A stretch of 64,000 nt of DNA from Dyella_A sp050749815 (GCF_050749815.1 NZ_CP192735.1:1116001-1180000); one strand, 5' to 3'. Counted from the stretch's first letter, positions 41,953 through 51,309 are shown. Notes: a model not told the origin generated them from the letters alone. Program-made: numbers and translations.

Positions 41953-43827
41953 ATGCAAGCTTCATCGAAACGGCGCGTAGCGGCCTTGGCCCTGGGCGCC
42001 GTCGGCGTGGTCTATGGGGACATCGGCACCAGCCCGCTGTACACGCTCAAGGAAGTATTCGGCCCGCACGGTGTGCCGGCCTCACATGACAACGTGCTCG
42101 GTGCGCTGAGCCTGGTGTTCTGGTCGCTGATCCTCGTGGTGTCGGTGAAGTACCTGCTGTTCATCATGCGCGCCGACAACAAGGGCGAGGGCGGCATCAT
42201 GGCGCTGATGGCGCTGGCCCAGCGCAGCGCGCGCGACCTGCCGCGGATGCGCCTGGCGATCGCCGTGCTGGGCATCTTCGGCGCGGCTTTGTTTTACGGC
42301 GACGGCGTGATCACGCCGGCCATCTCGGTGCTGTCGGCGGTGGAAGGCCTTAAGGTGGCCGCGCCGCACCTGGAGCACTACGTGGTGCCGATCACCGTGG
42401 GCGTGATCCTGGCGTTGTGCTGGGTGCAGAAGCGCGGCACGGCGCGCATCGGCGCGGTATTCGGCCCGGTCTGCGCGGTGTGGTTCGTGAGTATTGCGGC
42501 GCTGGGCGTGCTCGGCATCGCGCGGCACCCAACGGTGCTCTATGCGTTGCTGCCCACCTATGGTGTAGCGTTTTTCACGCACAACCACGCCGAGGCGTTT
42601 TTTGCGCTCGGTGCGGTGGTGCTCGCCGTCACCGGCACTGAGGCGCTTTACGCGGACATGGGGCATTTCGGCAAGGGGCCGATCCGCCTGGCCTGGTTCA
42701 ACTTCGTGCTGCCGGCGCTGGTGCTGAACTATTTCGGGCAGGGCGCGCTGATCCTGCACGACCCGGGCGCCATCGCCAATCCGTTCTATCACCTGGTGCC
42801 GCGTGCGCTGCTGTATCCGATGATCGCTCTGGCCACGGCGGCGACGGTGATCGCTTCGCAGGCGGTGATCTCCGGCGCGTTCTCGATGACCCGCGAGGCG
42901 ATGCAGCTGGGCTACGTGCCACGCATGCAGGTGGTGCACACCTCGCACGAGATGTCCGGCCAGGTCTTCGTGCCGTGGATCAACCGCACGCTGCTGGTGC
43001 TGATCGTGCTGGCCGTGGTCGGCTTCCGCTCGTCGGACAACCTCGGCTCCGCCTACGGCATCGCGGTGACCGGCACGATGGTGATCACCACGCTGCTCGC
43101 CCTTATCGTGGCGCGGCGGCAGTGGGGCTGGAGCGTGCCAGCGGTGATCGTGGTGGGTATGGGGCTGCTCACGGTGGACCTGGGATTCTTCAGCGCCAAC
43201 ATCATCAAGATCGAGTCCGGCGGCTGGTTTCCGCTGGCGCTGGGGCTGGTGGTGTTTCTGCTGATGACCACCTGGCGCCGCGGACGCGAGCTGGTGGTGC
43301 GCGAGATCCAGCAAGGTGGGCTGGCCATTGCGCCATTCATCGTCAACATGACCGAGCACCCGCCGGTGCGCGTGGCCGGCACGGCCGTGTTCCTCACCGG
43401 CAACGCCAACACCGTGCCGCATGCGCTGCTGCACAACCTCAAGCACAACAAGGTTCTGCACGAGCGCAACGTGCTGCTGACGGTGGAAACGCTGGAGACC
43501 CCGCTGGCCGAGGCCGACGAGCAGATCGAGTGGACGGCGCTGGAGGGCGGCTTCGGGCGCCTGCGCCTGCGCTTCGGCTTTGCCGAGGATCCGGACGTGC
43601 CGAGCCGGCTGGCCCAGGCGGGGCGAAGCGGCATCACGTTCGACATGATGGACACCACGTTCTTCGTGTCGCGCGAGAGCGTGGTGGCTGGCACCCGTCG
43701 TCGTGGCATGGCGCTGTGGCGAGAGAAGCTGTTCGTGATGATGGCGCGCAACGCGATGCCTGCCACAGCGTTCTTCCAGATTCCCGGCAACCGGCTGATC
43801 GAGCTGGGAGCGCAGGTGGAGATCTAG
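41953..43827 (+). CDS. kup: low-affinity K+ transporter Kup
   Basis: This 624-residue KUP/HAK transporter has 12 helices and a C-terminal cytoplasmic domain. Family motifs are GVVYGDIGTSPLYTLKEVF (helix 1), KYLLFIMRADNKGEGGIMAL, GAALFYGDGVITPAISVLSAVEG, TGTEALYADMGHFG and NYFGQGALIL. It imports K+ with protons. The start at 41953 gives the family N-terminus; an upstream in-frame ATG at 41899 adds 18 residues lying over the leader hairpins. Confidence 0.95.
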   Translation: MQASSKRRVAALALGAVGVVYGDIGTSPLYTLKEVFGPHGVPASHDNVLGALSLVFWSLILVVSVKYLLFIMRADNKGEGGIMALMALAQRSARDLPRMRLAIAVLGIFGAALFYGDGVITPAISVLSAVEGLKVAAPHLEHYVVPITVGVILALCWVQKRGTARIGAVFGPVCAVWFVSIAALGVLGIARHPTVLYALLPTYGVAFFTHNHAEAFFALGAVVLAVTGTEALYADMGHFGKGPIRLAWFNFVLPALVLNYFGQGALILHDPGAIANPFYHLVPRALLYPMIALATAATVIASQAVISGAFSMTREAMQLGYVPRMQVVHTSHEMSGQVFVPWINRTLLVLIVLAVVGFRSSDNLGSAYGIAVTGTMVITTLLALIVARRQWGWSVPAVIVVGMGLLTVDLGFFSANIIKIESGGWFPLALGLVVFLLMTTWRRGRELVVREIQQGGLAIAPFIVNMTEHPPVRVAGTAVFLTGNANTVPHALLHNLKHNKVLHERNVLLTVETLETPLAEADEQIEWTALEGGFGRLRLRFGFAEDPDVPSRLAQAGRSGITFDMMDTTFFVSRESVVAGTRRRGMALWREKLFVMMARNAMPATAFFQIPGNRLIELGAQVEI

Positions 43828-43899
43828 GCCTTGCCCGCCGGGCGTCGCGCCAGCACGATCGCTCCCGTGCCGCCCGGCTCACCTGCTGGAGTTTCATCC

Positions 43900-44607
43900 A
43901 TGACTAGCTCGGCCCCCCGTGTGCTGGTGATCGACGACGAGGCGCAGATCCGCCGCTTCCTCGACATCGGGCTGCGCGCCGAGGGCTACCAGGTGCTGCA
44001 GGCGGCCACGGCGGCGGAAGGCTTGGCGCTGGCCGCCACGCAATCGCCGGACCTGGTGATCCTGGACATCGGCCTGCCCGATCGCGAGGGTCACGAAGTG
44101 CTGGCCGAGCTGCGCCAGTGGAGCAGCGTGCCGGTGATGATGCTGTCCGTGCGCGACTCCGAGAGCCAGAAGGTGCGGGCGCTCGACCATGGCGCCAACG
44201 ACTACGTGACCAAGCCGTTCGGCATCCAGGAGCTGATGGCCCGTTTGCGGGTGCTGCTGCGCAGCCGTGTCGCGGCAGCCAGCACCGAGGCGCCGCCGCG
44301 CTACGACGACGGTCACCTGGTGATCGACCAGATGCGTCGCGAGGTGCAGCTCGACGGCGCGCCGGTGGCGCTTACTCGCAAGGAGTACGCCGTGCTGGCG
44401 CTGCTGCTGCGTTACGCCGGGCGCGTGGTGAGCCAGCAGCAGTTGCTGCGCGAGGTATGGGGTGCCACCCACGTACAGGACACCCACTACCTGCGCATCG
44501 TTGTCGGGCGGCTGCGGCAGAAGCTGGGCGACGATCCGGCCGCGCCGCGCTGGCTCAAGACCGAGCCGGGCGTGGGATATCGCTTCCTGACAGGCGAGCC
44601 CGACTGA
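43900..44607 (+). CDS. kdpE: OmpR-type response regulator, KdpE-like
   Basis: This is a 235-residue protein. The receiver domain has IDDEAQIRRFLDIGL, phosphoacceptor Asp in VILDIGLPDREG, and the Lys of VTKPFG. A winged-helix DNA-binding domain follows (LTRKEYAVLALLLRYAGRVVSQQQLLREVWG ... YLRIVVGRLRQKLGDDP ... TEPGVGYRFL). Sequence details such as 'RRFL' and 'THYLRIVVGRLRQKLG' are those of KdpE. It starts 72 bases after kup; no KdpD kinase or kdpFABC operon is next to it. Confidence 0.8.
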   Translation: MTSSAPRVLVIDDEAQIRRFLDIGLRAEGYQVLQAATAAEGLALAATQSPDLVILDIGLPDREGHEVLAELRQWSSVPVMMLSVRDSESQKVRALDHGANDYVTKPFGIQELMARLRVLLRSRVAAASTEAPPRYDDGHLVIDQMRREVQLDGAPVALTRKEYAVLALLLRYAGRVVSQQQLLREVWGATHVQDTHYLRIVVGRLRQKLGDDPAAPRWLKTEPGVGYRFLTGEPD

Positions 44608-44609
44608 GG

Positions 44610-44942
44610 TTATTCGGCGTCGGCCTTGCGCCGGCGGCGTCGCGGTTGCGGCTGGGCCAGCAGCGACTGCAGATAGGCCACACCTTCCTCCTCCGGGAAG
44701 AACGCCACCACGTCGGCCACGGTCAGGTTGTGCCGGGCGCGCAGCGCCAGGAACTCCTCGCGCACGCGGGCCAGTCGCTCCGCCTCGGCGGCCTTGGTGC
44801 TGGGCCGGCCGCGTTTTTTCGGGGCGACCGGCATGGGGGCAGGCGCTGCCGGGGGCGGTGCCTCGGCGGGCTTGTCTTTCGCCTTGGCCGCGTCCAGCGC
44901 GGCCAGCTCGGCCTGGAACTGGCGGAAATCGTAACTGCTCAT
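44610..44942 (-). CDS. hypothetical basic protein with AT-hook-like motif
   Basis: This 110-residue protein has an Ala/Pro-rich linker and KKRGRPSTK (an AT-hook GRP core, about residues 42-50). A helical region follows (REEFLALRARHNLTVADVVAFFPEEEGVAYLQSLL), then an Arg-rich tail (PRRRRRKADAE). It may be an H-NS-like or nucleoid-associated DNA-binding protein, but no family is recognised with certainty. It converges on the kdpE-like gene with 2 bases between stops. Confidence 0.6.
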   Translation of the reverse strand: MSSYDFRQFQAELAALDAAKAKDKPAEAPPPAAPAPMPVAPKKRGRPSTKAAEAERLARVREEFLALRARHNLTVADVVAFFPEEEGVAYLQSLLAQPQPRRRRRKADAE

Positions 44943-45006
44943 GGGGTCAAGCTAGGGTGGCTGGGAAGGAGCATCATCTTCGCATGGCGCACCGTTCGCT
45001 GCGGTT

Positions 45007-45579
45007 TCACGGTGCCGCCGCGGCTGCTGGTGCGGCCTGGCGCCAGGCGCGCAGCCCCATCGCCGCCAGCACGATGAACCCGGCATACAGCACCGAGGTG
45101 ATCAGCAGGTGCTTGTAGACGTATTCCCCCACGTAGATCACGTCGACGACGATCCACAGCCACCAGGCGGCGATATGCCGCCGGCCCTGCCACCACTGAG
45201 CCACCAGGCTGAAGCTGGTGAGGGCGGCGTCCAGCCAGGGCAGGGCGGCATCGGTCCAGCGGTGCATCACGTAGCCGAGCGCCAGCGCGCCCGCCACGCC
45301 GATGGCCGTGTGTGCCGCCGCCGCCGCGAACGGCAGCGGCGCCACCTGCACGCGGCCGTCGTCGCCCAGATGGCGCAGCCAGCGCCGCCAGCCGTAGACG
45401 ATGAGTCCGGCGAAGGCCAGCTGGAGCAGGGCGTCGGAATACAGCTTGGCGTCGACGAAGATGCCGCCGTAGACCAGTACCGAGGCCAGTCCCACCGGCC
45501 AGCACCACGGACGGCGCTGGGCGGTGAGCCACACCGCCCACGCACTGATCAACGCCCCCACCAGCTCGACCAGGGTCAT
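45007..45579 (-). CDS. pnuT: PnuC-family vitamin permease, probably thiamine (PnuT)
   Basis: This is a 190-residue membrane protein with seven hydrophobic segments. PnuC signatures are WPVGLASVLVYGGIFVDAKLYSDALLQ (with Trp and Tyr of the substrate site), GWRRWLRH, SLVAQWWQGRRHIAAWWLWIVVDVIYVGEYVYKHLLITSVLY. PnuC proteins import nicotinamide riboside, riboflavin or thiamine. The TPP riboswitch upstream of the operon and the adjoining TonB receptor point to thiamine. It starts 2 bases after the receptor stop. Confidence 0.85.
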   Translation of the reverse strand: MTLVELVGALISAWAVWLTAQRRPWCWPVGLASVLVYGGIFVDAKLYSDALLQLAFAGLIVYGWRRWLRHLGDDGRVQVAPLPFAAAAAHTAIGVAGALALGYVMHRWTDAALPWLDAALTSFSLVAQWWQGRRHIAAWWLWIVVDVIYVGEYVYKHLLITSVLYAGFIVLAAMGLRAWRQAAPAAAAAP

Positions 45580-45581
45580 CT

Positions 45582-47786
45582 TCAGAACCCGACCGTGACC
45601 GACAGCCGCGCCAGTCGCGGCGCGCCTGGGTACAGGTAGCTGTCGCCGCCGGTGCTGCCGGTGTCGCGCCAGTAGAAGCGGTTGAACAGGTTGTCCACGC
45701 TCAGGTGCCAGGTCATCGCATGGCCGCTCCAGTCGGTGGTGTAGCGCAGGCCGGCATCGAACACGTTGTACGCCGGCACGCGGGTGCGGCCATCCGGCGT
45801 GGCTGGATTGGCACTGGCGTAGCGCCAGCCGCCGAGCAGGCTGAGGTCGGCTGCGACCGGCAGGCGGTAGTCCAGATAGACGGCCGAACGCAAGCGCGGC
45901 ACGTTGATGAGCTGGTGCCCCTCGTAGACCGGCGTGCCGGTATCCGTGACGCGCGCCTGGATCAGGTTGACGCTGGCGGTGAGGCGCAGGCGGTCGTTCA
46001 GGCGTCCGGCCGCGTTGAGTTCCAGTCCGGTATGCGCCTGCTGGCCGCGCTGCACGAAGCTGAAGCCGGCGGGCGAGCCGTCCGGCTGCGCGTACTGGTA
46101 GGGCTGGCGGATGCGGTACAGCGCGCCCTGCAGGCTGAGTGCGTCGCTCCACTCGTACTTCACCCCGGCCTCGACCTGGCGTGAATGCACCGGCGCCAGG
46201 ATCGTCCCGCCGTTGCTGGTCCAGTACGGCGCCTCGCCGCCCAGCGACAGGTTCTCGCTGTAGCTGGCGTAGACGGTGAGCGGCGCGCTGGGCTGCCACA
46301 GCAAGGCGGCCTGCGGCAGGGTCTTGCTCAGGCGGGTGTGGCGTTCCAGCACCAGGCCGGTGTCGTCGTAGGCGCGCTCGTCCAGCCGCACGAAACGGGC
46401 GCCCGCCAGCAGTTGCCACTGCGCGCCGAAGTGCACGCGGTCCAGCGCGAACAATGCGCGCTGCCAGCTGCTGAAGGTGCGCGCCGAGGGCCCGGGCTGG
46501 TTCGGCGAGGGCGCGAAGTAGGGCGGGTCGACCTGGTCGATGTTGCCGGTGCCGACGTAGTCGTACACGTAGGGGCGCTGGTCCAGCGTGCGGCGGAACG
46601 CGCTGGCGCCCAGGCTCACTTCGTGGCTGAGGCTACCGGTATCGAAACCGCCCTTGAGCACGGCGCGCACCTCGTCGTTCTGGCGGGTGTCGTCGGGGCT
46701 GCGGAAATCGTAGATGTCGTAGTCGCCGTTCGGCGCAAAGAAGTGGCCGGGATACTCACCGGTGGCGCACTGCGGCGCGTAGAAGCAGCCGTAGGCGAAG
46801 GCCACGTTGTCGTCGATCACGGTGTGGCTGTGACCGGCCGAAAGCTGCGCGCGCCATTGCTCGCTGAAGCGGTAGGCGAAGCGCACGGTGGTGTTGCTGG
46901 AGTGGATGCCCACCGGCTGCTGCCACGGCTCGTAGCCGAGCAGGCGCGTGTTGCTGGGGTGCGCGGGAATCGTGGTGCCGCCGAGCAGCTGGTAGCCGGA
47001 CACCGAGCGTTGGCCGCTGGTCTGGTAGTTGCTGTCCAGCTCCAGCGTGGCGCGCTCGCTGATCTTCCAGTCCGCCGCCAGCGAGAGGAAGCTGCGGCGG
47101 CCGGGCGTGTGCCGCACGTAGGAGTGCATGCCCTCGTGCGCGGCGTTCACGCGCACGCCGAACGTGGGGCTGAGCCAGCCGCCGATATCCACCGCGGCGT
47201 AGCGCGAACCGTGCGAGTCAATGCCCAGCGTCGCGCTGCGCACGTCGGCCGGGCGCTTGCTCACATAGTTCACCAGGCCGCCGGGCGCCACGATGCCGGC
47301 CTCCAGCCCGCCCAGGCCCTTGAGGATCTCCACCCGCTGCTTGTCTTCCAGCGGGGTGAGCTGCTCGCCATTGATGGTCATGTCATTGAGGCGGTAGGCG
47401 GTGGCGAGATCCAGCACGAAGCCGCGGATGGCCAGGTTCTGGTAGTAACCCACCGGCGCGTAGTTGTCGCCCACCGCGGCGTCGGCCCGGGCCAGCTCGC
47501 TGAGCGTGCGCGGCTGGCGGTCGTCGAGCTGGTCGCGGGTGATCACCGTGACCGACGCGGGCGTGTCGTGCAGCGGCGCGTTGCCGAAACTGCCAAACGT
47601 ATCCACCTGCGAGCTCTCCGCGCGGTAACCCTTGTCGGTGGTAGCGGTGACCTGCACCGCGCCCAGGCGCTTGGCCTGTGCGGGATCATGCGTCGCATCG
47701 TCGGCCGCATGTGACGGCGCGGCGGCAGCGAGCGCCAGCGCGGAAACGAGGGCGGCAGCGAGGGGATGTCGGTGCGGGAGGGTCAT
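45582..47786 (-). CDS. TonB-dependent receptor, predicted thiamine uptake
   Basis: This 734-residue outer-membrane receptor has a signal peptide (LAAALVSALALAAAAPSHA). A TonB box-like VQVTATTDKGY is followed by the plug domain (APLHDTPASVTVITRDQLDDRQPRTLSELARADAAV ... RVEILKGLGGLEAGIVAPGGLVNYVSKRP) and a 22-strand barrel ending in the terminal aromatic LARLSVTVGF. It is similar to siderophore receptors, but the TPP riboswitch in its leader and the coupled PnuC-type permease indicate thiamine or a thiamine precursor. The start is ATG 47786. Confidence 0.88.
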   Translation of the reverse strand: MTLPHRHPLAAALVSALALAAAAPSHAADDATHDPAQAKRLGAVQVTATTDKGYRAESSQVDTFGSFGNAPLHDTPASVTVITRDQLDDRQPRTLSELARADAAVGDNYAPVGYYQNLAIRGFVLDLATAYRLNDMTINGEQLTPLEDKQRVEILKGLGGLEAGIVAPGGLVNYVSKRPADVRSATLGIDSHGSRYAAVDIGGWLSPTFGVRVNAAHEGMHSYVRHTPGRRSFLSLAADWKISERATLELDSNYQTSGQRSVSGYQLLGGTTIPAHPSNTRLLGYEPWQQPVGIHSSNTTVRFAYRFSEQWRAQLSAGHSHTVIDDNVAFAYGCFYAPQCATGEYPGHFFAPNGDYDIYDFRSPDDTRQNDEVRAVLKGGFDTGSLSHEVSLGASAFRRTLDQRPYVYDYVGTGNIDQVDPPYFAPSPNQPGPSARTFSSWQRALFALDRVHFGAQWQLLAGARFVRLDERAYDDTGLVLERHTRLSKTLPQAALLWQPSAPLTVYASYSENLSLGGEAPYWTSNGGTILAPVHSRQVEAGVKYEWSDALSLQGALYRIRQPYQYAQPDGSPAGFSFVQRGQQAHTGLELNAAGRLNDRLRLTASVNLIQARVTDTGTPVYEGHQLINVPRLRSAVYLDYRLPVAADLSLLGGWRYASANPATPDGRTRVPAYNVFDAGLRYTTDWSGHAMTWHLSVDNLFNRFYWRDTGSTGGDSYLYPGAPRLARLSVTVGF

Positions 47787-47863
47787 GGTCGTCGTCGTCT
47801 CAAGAGGGCAGGACGAAGCGACGGCGCGCCACCGACGCACGGACGTGCGCGATGGTGCTGCAA

Positions 47864-47937
47864 GCTCCCTACGCCGGTGCTAGCCGGATCAGGTTCCAAG
47901 GGACTCTCTCAGCCCGGCATTCGCCGGGCACCCCCGC
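47864..47937 (-). promoter_or_regulatory. TPP (THI-box) riboswitch
   Basis: Read on the minus strand, the conserved elements appear in order: GGGGGTGCCC, GGGCTGAGAGAG, CCCTTGGAACCTGATCCGG (P2/J3-2 core with CTGAGA and ACCTGATC) and the closing CGTAGGGAGC. This is a full thiamine-pyrophosphate aptamer. It ends about 78 bases before the TonB receptor start and should turn the receptor-pnuT operon off when TPP is high. Confidence 0.92.
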
Positions 47938-47975
47938 TTCAAGGCGCGCATTGAACCACGAATGAGGCCGGCGCG

Positions 47976-49109
47976 TCAGGCCGAGGCGCGAATGGCGTCC
48001 AGCAGGGCCTGCCCGGGAGGCGTGGAAAACCAGGCGGCATGGCCGCGCAGGAAGGTGTCGTAGGCGACATCCGCGGCATGCGCGTCTTGCGTAACGGCGT
48101 GGAAGTACTCGACCTCCGACAGCGCGAAATCCACGTGCACCACCGGCAGCAGGTCGGCGAGCAAATGGACGTCCGAACGATCCAGCGGGCGTACCCTGCA
48201 ATAGCCGGCGATCAGCGCTAGCGCGATGTCGGTATGTACGGCGGCCGCGCCGCGATCGAGCTCCAGCCAGGCGATTGCGTTGCGCTCGATGGCGGTGGCC
48301 AGATCGAACAGCGCGAAGGTGGCGGCGGACAGGCCGAAGTCGAGCACGGTGGTCACCGCCGCGTCGTCACGGTCGCCGCTCCAGCAGAGATTGGAAACGT
48401 GCCAGTCGCCGTGCGTCCACAGTCGCGGCTGGGCGGCGAGCGCCGGCTGGGCGTGCTGCCAGGGCGCGAAGACCGCCGCGAGATCGTCGCGCCAGTCGCG
48501 CCCGCGCAGGTAGTCGACCAGACCGGGGCGTTCGTGCAGCTGCGCGGCGAGCGCCTGCACCGGGTCGGCGGCCGTGACCAGTTCGCTGCGCGCCACCAGC
48601 AAGTGCGTGCTGCGCTGGGGCGCGGCGTATCCCGCGGCGCCCTGGTGCAGGCGGGCGAGCATCCGGCCGGCGCTGGCGGCATGCGCGGCGCGGCCGGGCG
48701 GCGACCAGGAGATCGCCTCGCGATACAGATCGACACCGGCGGCCTGGGCGTGCACCTCGTACACCCAGTCGCCGCGCACCATCGCCGTCTCGCCGCGCGC
48801 ATCGGCAAACAGCCGGGCAAGCGGCAACCCGGCGCGCCGCAGATGCGCGATGAACGCATGCTCCTCGCGCAGGACATTGCCACTGCGCACGCGGCGGTGG
48901 TGGCGCTTGACGAACGCGGTGCCGTCCTCGGTGTGCACTAGGCACGCCGCGGACAGGGGGCGCGGGCTGTGCCAGAGGATCTGACGCACCGACGCAAGCG
49001 AAGGGATGTCCGCCAGCAGGGCGCGCACCTCGTGCTCGGTGAGGGCAGGCCAGTCCGCGGCAATCTCGTCGCCGGCCAGGCCGTGCACGCGGTGGGAGGA
49101 GTCGGTCAT
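47976..49109 (-). CDS. APH-fold phosphotransferase, candidate thiamine kinase
   Basis: This is a 377-residue cytoplasmic kinase of the aminoglycoside/choline-kinase fold. Nucleotide-binding Lys is in TAFVKRHHRRV, the catalytic loop is RLWTHGDWHVSNLCW (Brenner motif), and the metal Asp is in VLDFGLS. It also contains YVYEVHAQAAG. It is co-directional with and directly upstream of the TPP-riboswitch operon, separated by the riboswitch. A thiamine or thiamine-precursor kinase is a reasonable guess from context, not from motifs. Confidence 0.7.
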   Translation of the reverse strand: MTDSSHRVHGLAGDEIAADWPALTEHEVRALLADIPSLASVRQILWHSPRPLSAACLVHTEDGTAFVKRHHRRVRSGNVLREEHAFIAHLRRAGLPLARLFADARGETAMVRGDWVYEVHAQAAGVDLYREAISWSPPGRAAHAASAGRMLARLHQGAAGYAAPQRSTHLLVARSELVTAADPVQALAAQLHERPGLVDYLRGRDWRDDLAAVFAPWQHAQPALAAQPRLWTHGDWHVSNLCWSGDRDDAAVTTVLDFGLSAATFALFDLATAIERNAIAWLELDRGAAAVHTDIALALIAGYCRVRPLDRSDVHLLADLLPVVHVDFALSEVEYFHAVTQDAHAADVAYDTFLRGHAAWFSTPPGQALLDAIRASA

Positions 49110-49240
49110 CGTCGAGGTCGCGCGGGAAGGCAAGCGGGCGATTATCGCCCAAGCCGCGCCGCGCGCTGCGCGGGCGGCTTTCGCGGCCATGCGCCATCGC
49201 GTCTAATGTCAGCCCCGTCTGTTGCCGTGTGTTGTCCTCG

Positions 49241-50143
49241 ATGAGTGCGTTGCTGCTGCTGTTCGTCTGTCTGGTGCTCGGTGCGCTGGTGGCGCGTTTC
49301 GCCCGTCCGCCCGCCGGCATCGTGCAGGGACTGAACTGGTGGGTGCTCAACGTGGCGCTGCCGGCGCTGGTGCTGGCGATGATTCCGCGGGTGCAGTTCG
49401 ATCGGCACACCTGGTTTCCCGTCGCGACGATGTGGGTGACCTTCTTCGGTGCGTGGGCGTTGTTCGCCTCGCTCGGGCGAGCGCTGCACTGGCCTCGCGC
49501 ACGGGTGGGCGCGCTGACCCTGGTATGCGGCCTGGGCAACACCTCCTTCATGGGTTATCCGATGGTGGAAGCCATGCACGGCAAGCCGGGGCTGGCGCTG
49601 GCGGTGGTGGCCGACCAGCTGGGCTGTTTTCCGTTGCTCGCCGCCGGCGGCATCGTGGTGGCGTCGCTGTATTCCGGTCGCCAGCCCAGTGCGGCGCTGG
49701 TGGTGCGGCGCATCGTCACGTTCCCCGCGTTCATCGCCTTGCTGATCGGCATCGTGGCGGGCGTGGTCGGCGGCTGGCCCGCGGTGCTTGACCATCTGTT
49801 CCTGCAGCTGGGTCAAACGCTGACGCCGCTGGCGCTGTTCTCGGTGGGACTGCAGTTCAAGCTGCATCTGCAGCGCGACCAGGTCGGCGCACTGTCGGCG
49901 GGGCTGGGCTGGAAGCTGCTGCTGGCGCCGCTGGCCGGCTGGGCCTTGGGCCGGGCGCTGGGCGTGGATGGCCTCACGCTCTCGGTGGGCGTGCTGCAGG
50001 CGGCGATGGCGCCGATGATCTCCGCGGCGATCCTGGCCGACCAGTACGAGCTGGAGCCGCGCCTGGCCAACACGGTGCTTGGCGCCGGCATCGTGCTGTC
50101 GCTGGCCACGGTGCCGCTGGCCAACTTGCTGATGGGCGGTTAG
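49241..50143 (+). CDS. AEC-family permease
   Basis: This is a 300-residue protein with ten helices in two five-helix halves. AEC features are LNWWVLNVALPALVLAMIPRV, GLGNTSFMGYPMVEAM and PLALFSVGLQFKLHL. Members export auxin or carry malate and other carboxylates. Substrate unknown. The next gene, hslR, starts 2 bases after its stop. Confidence 0.8.
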   Translation: MSALLLLFVCLVLGALVARFARPPAGIVQGLNWWVLNVALPALVLAMIPRVQFDRHTWFPVATMWVTFFGAWALFASLGRALHWPRARVGALTLVCGLGNTSFMGYPMVEAMHGKPGLALAVVADQLGCFPLLAAGGIVVASLYSGRQPSAALVVRRIVTFPAFIALLIGIVAGVVGGWPAVLDHLFLQLGQTLTPLALFSVGLQFKLHLQRDQVGALSAGLGWKLLLAPLAGWALGRALGVDGLTLSVGVLQAAMAPMISAAILADQYELEPRLANTVLGAGIVLSLATVPLANLLMGG

Positions 50144-50145
50144 CC

Positions 50146-50550
50146 ATGACGACCGAACTGGTGGAAGTGCGCCTGGACGTGTGGCTGTGGGCGGCGCGCT
50201 TTTTCAAGACGCGCAGCCTCGCCAAGCAGGCGATCGGCGGCGGCAAGGTGGAATTCAACGGCGGACCGTGCAAGGCCGCGCGCGCCGTGCGGCCGGGCGA
50301 TCGGCTGAGCGTGCGTCGCGGCGAGGAAACGATGGAGGTGGAGGTGCTTGGCCTCGCCGACCAGCGCGGCCCGGCACCGGTGGCCCAGGCGCTGTACCGC
50401 GAGAGCGACGCCAGCCGGCTGGCCCGTGAGGTGGCGCGCGAGCAGCGTCGCCTTGTCGGCGCGTCGGTGCGTCCGCCCGGACGACCGGGCAAGCACGATC
50501 GCGCTGCGCTGCGTCGGCTCAAGGACAGCAGCGGCAACGACGAAATCTGA
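50146..50550 (+). CDS. hslR: heat-shock ribosome-associated S4 protein Hsp15
   Basis: This 134-residue protein has an S4 RNA-binding domain at residues 8-70 (VRLDVWLWAARFFKTRSLAKQAIGGGKVEFNG) and a basic C-terminal tail (RRLVGASVRPPGRPGKHDRAALRRLKD). Hsp15 binds free 50S subunits carrying a nascent peptidyl-tRNA and helps recycle stalled ribosomes. It lies 2 bases after the AEC gene. Confidence 0.9.
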   Translation: MTTELVEVRLDVWLWAARFFKTRSLAKQAIGGGKVEFNGGPCKAARAVRPGDRLSVRRGEETMEVEVLGLADQRGPAPVAQALYRESDASRLAREVAREQRRLVGASVRPPGRPGKHDRAALRRLKDSSGNDEI

Positions 50551-50649
50551 GCGTACGCGCACACTGCGCGTGCATCGCATGCGTCGTCCGATTGCGCCGG
50601 AACGCGGCACGGCCGAGACTACCGGCGGGGTTTACGAGGGGAGGGCGAT

Positions 50650-51309
50650 ATGTCCGGATTCGATCTGTTCAAGCGTTTGCTGGGCAGTAGTGGTGAGCGT
50701 CGGCAGCATCTGCCGCGCACCCAGGCCGTCCGTGGTGCACGCATGCTGGTCGTCGACGACTCGCCGACGATCCGTGCCGTGCTCGGCAAGATGCTGCGAC
50801 AGGATGGCTATGCTGTCTCCGTGGCCGGCGACGGTGAGTCCGCGCTGGCGTTGGCGCGTAGCGAAAAGCCACAGCTGATCTTCCTGGACATCGTGATGCC
50901 GGGAATGAACGGCTTCGCGGTGCTGCGCGCACTGCGGCGCGAGCCGGATACGCACGGCATTCCCATCGTGATGATCAGCGGCAACCTGCAGGCCACCGAG
51001 CAGTTCTACGTGCAGCGCTTTGGCGCCGACGATTTCATGAAGAAGCCGTTCGGTCGGGCCGAAGTGTTCATGCGCATCCAGCAACTGGTGGAGGCGGGGA
51101 GGCTTCCCGCACGCGACCCGGTGCTCGATCCGCCGCAGGATCTGCCGACCGAACCGCTGGAGACAATCGACGCAATTCCCGACGTAGCACTGCCCGATGC
51201 CGACGATCCACACATGGTGCCCCCGGTGATCACCGGGCCGCTGCTGGAGCCGCACGACGATGCCGAGCCGCCGCTCGCCAAGCCCGCAACCACCGACAAG
51301 CCGGGCTGA
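50650..51309 (+). CDS. response regulator with receiver domain and disordered tail
   Basis: This is a 219-residue protein. An N-terminal basic segment (residues 1-28) precedes a receiver domain: MLVVDDSPTIRAVLGKML, phosphoacceptor Asp in IFLDIVMPGMNG, VMISGN, and Lys in FMKKPFG. The last 70 residues are Pro/Asp-rich and likely disordered. PilG/CheY-type adaptor functions are plausible, as the sequence around VVDDSPTIR is PilG-like. No output domain is present. Confidence 0.75.
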   Translation: MSGFDLFKRLLGSSGERRQHLPRTQAVRGARMLVVDDSPTIRAVLGKMLRQDGYAVSVAGDGESALALARSEKPQLIFLDIVMPGMNGFAVLRALRREPDTHGIPIVMISGNLQATEQFYVQRFGADDFMKKPFGRAEVFMRIQQLVEAGRLPARDPVLDPPQDLPTEPLETIDAIPDVALPDADDPHMVPPVITGPLLEPHDDAEPPLAKPATTDKPG

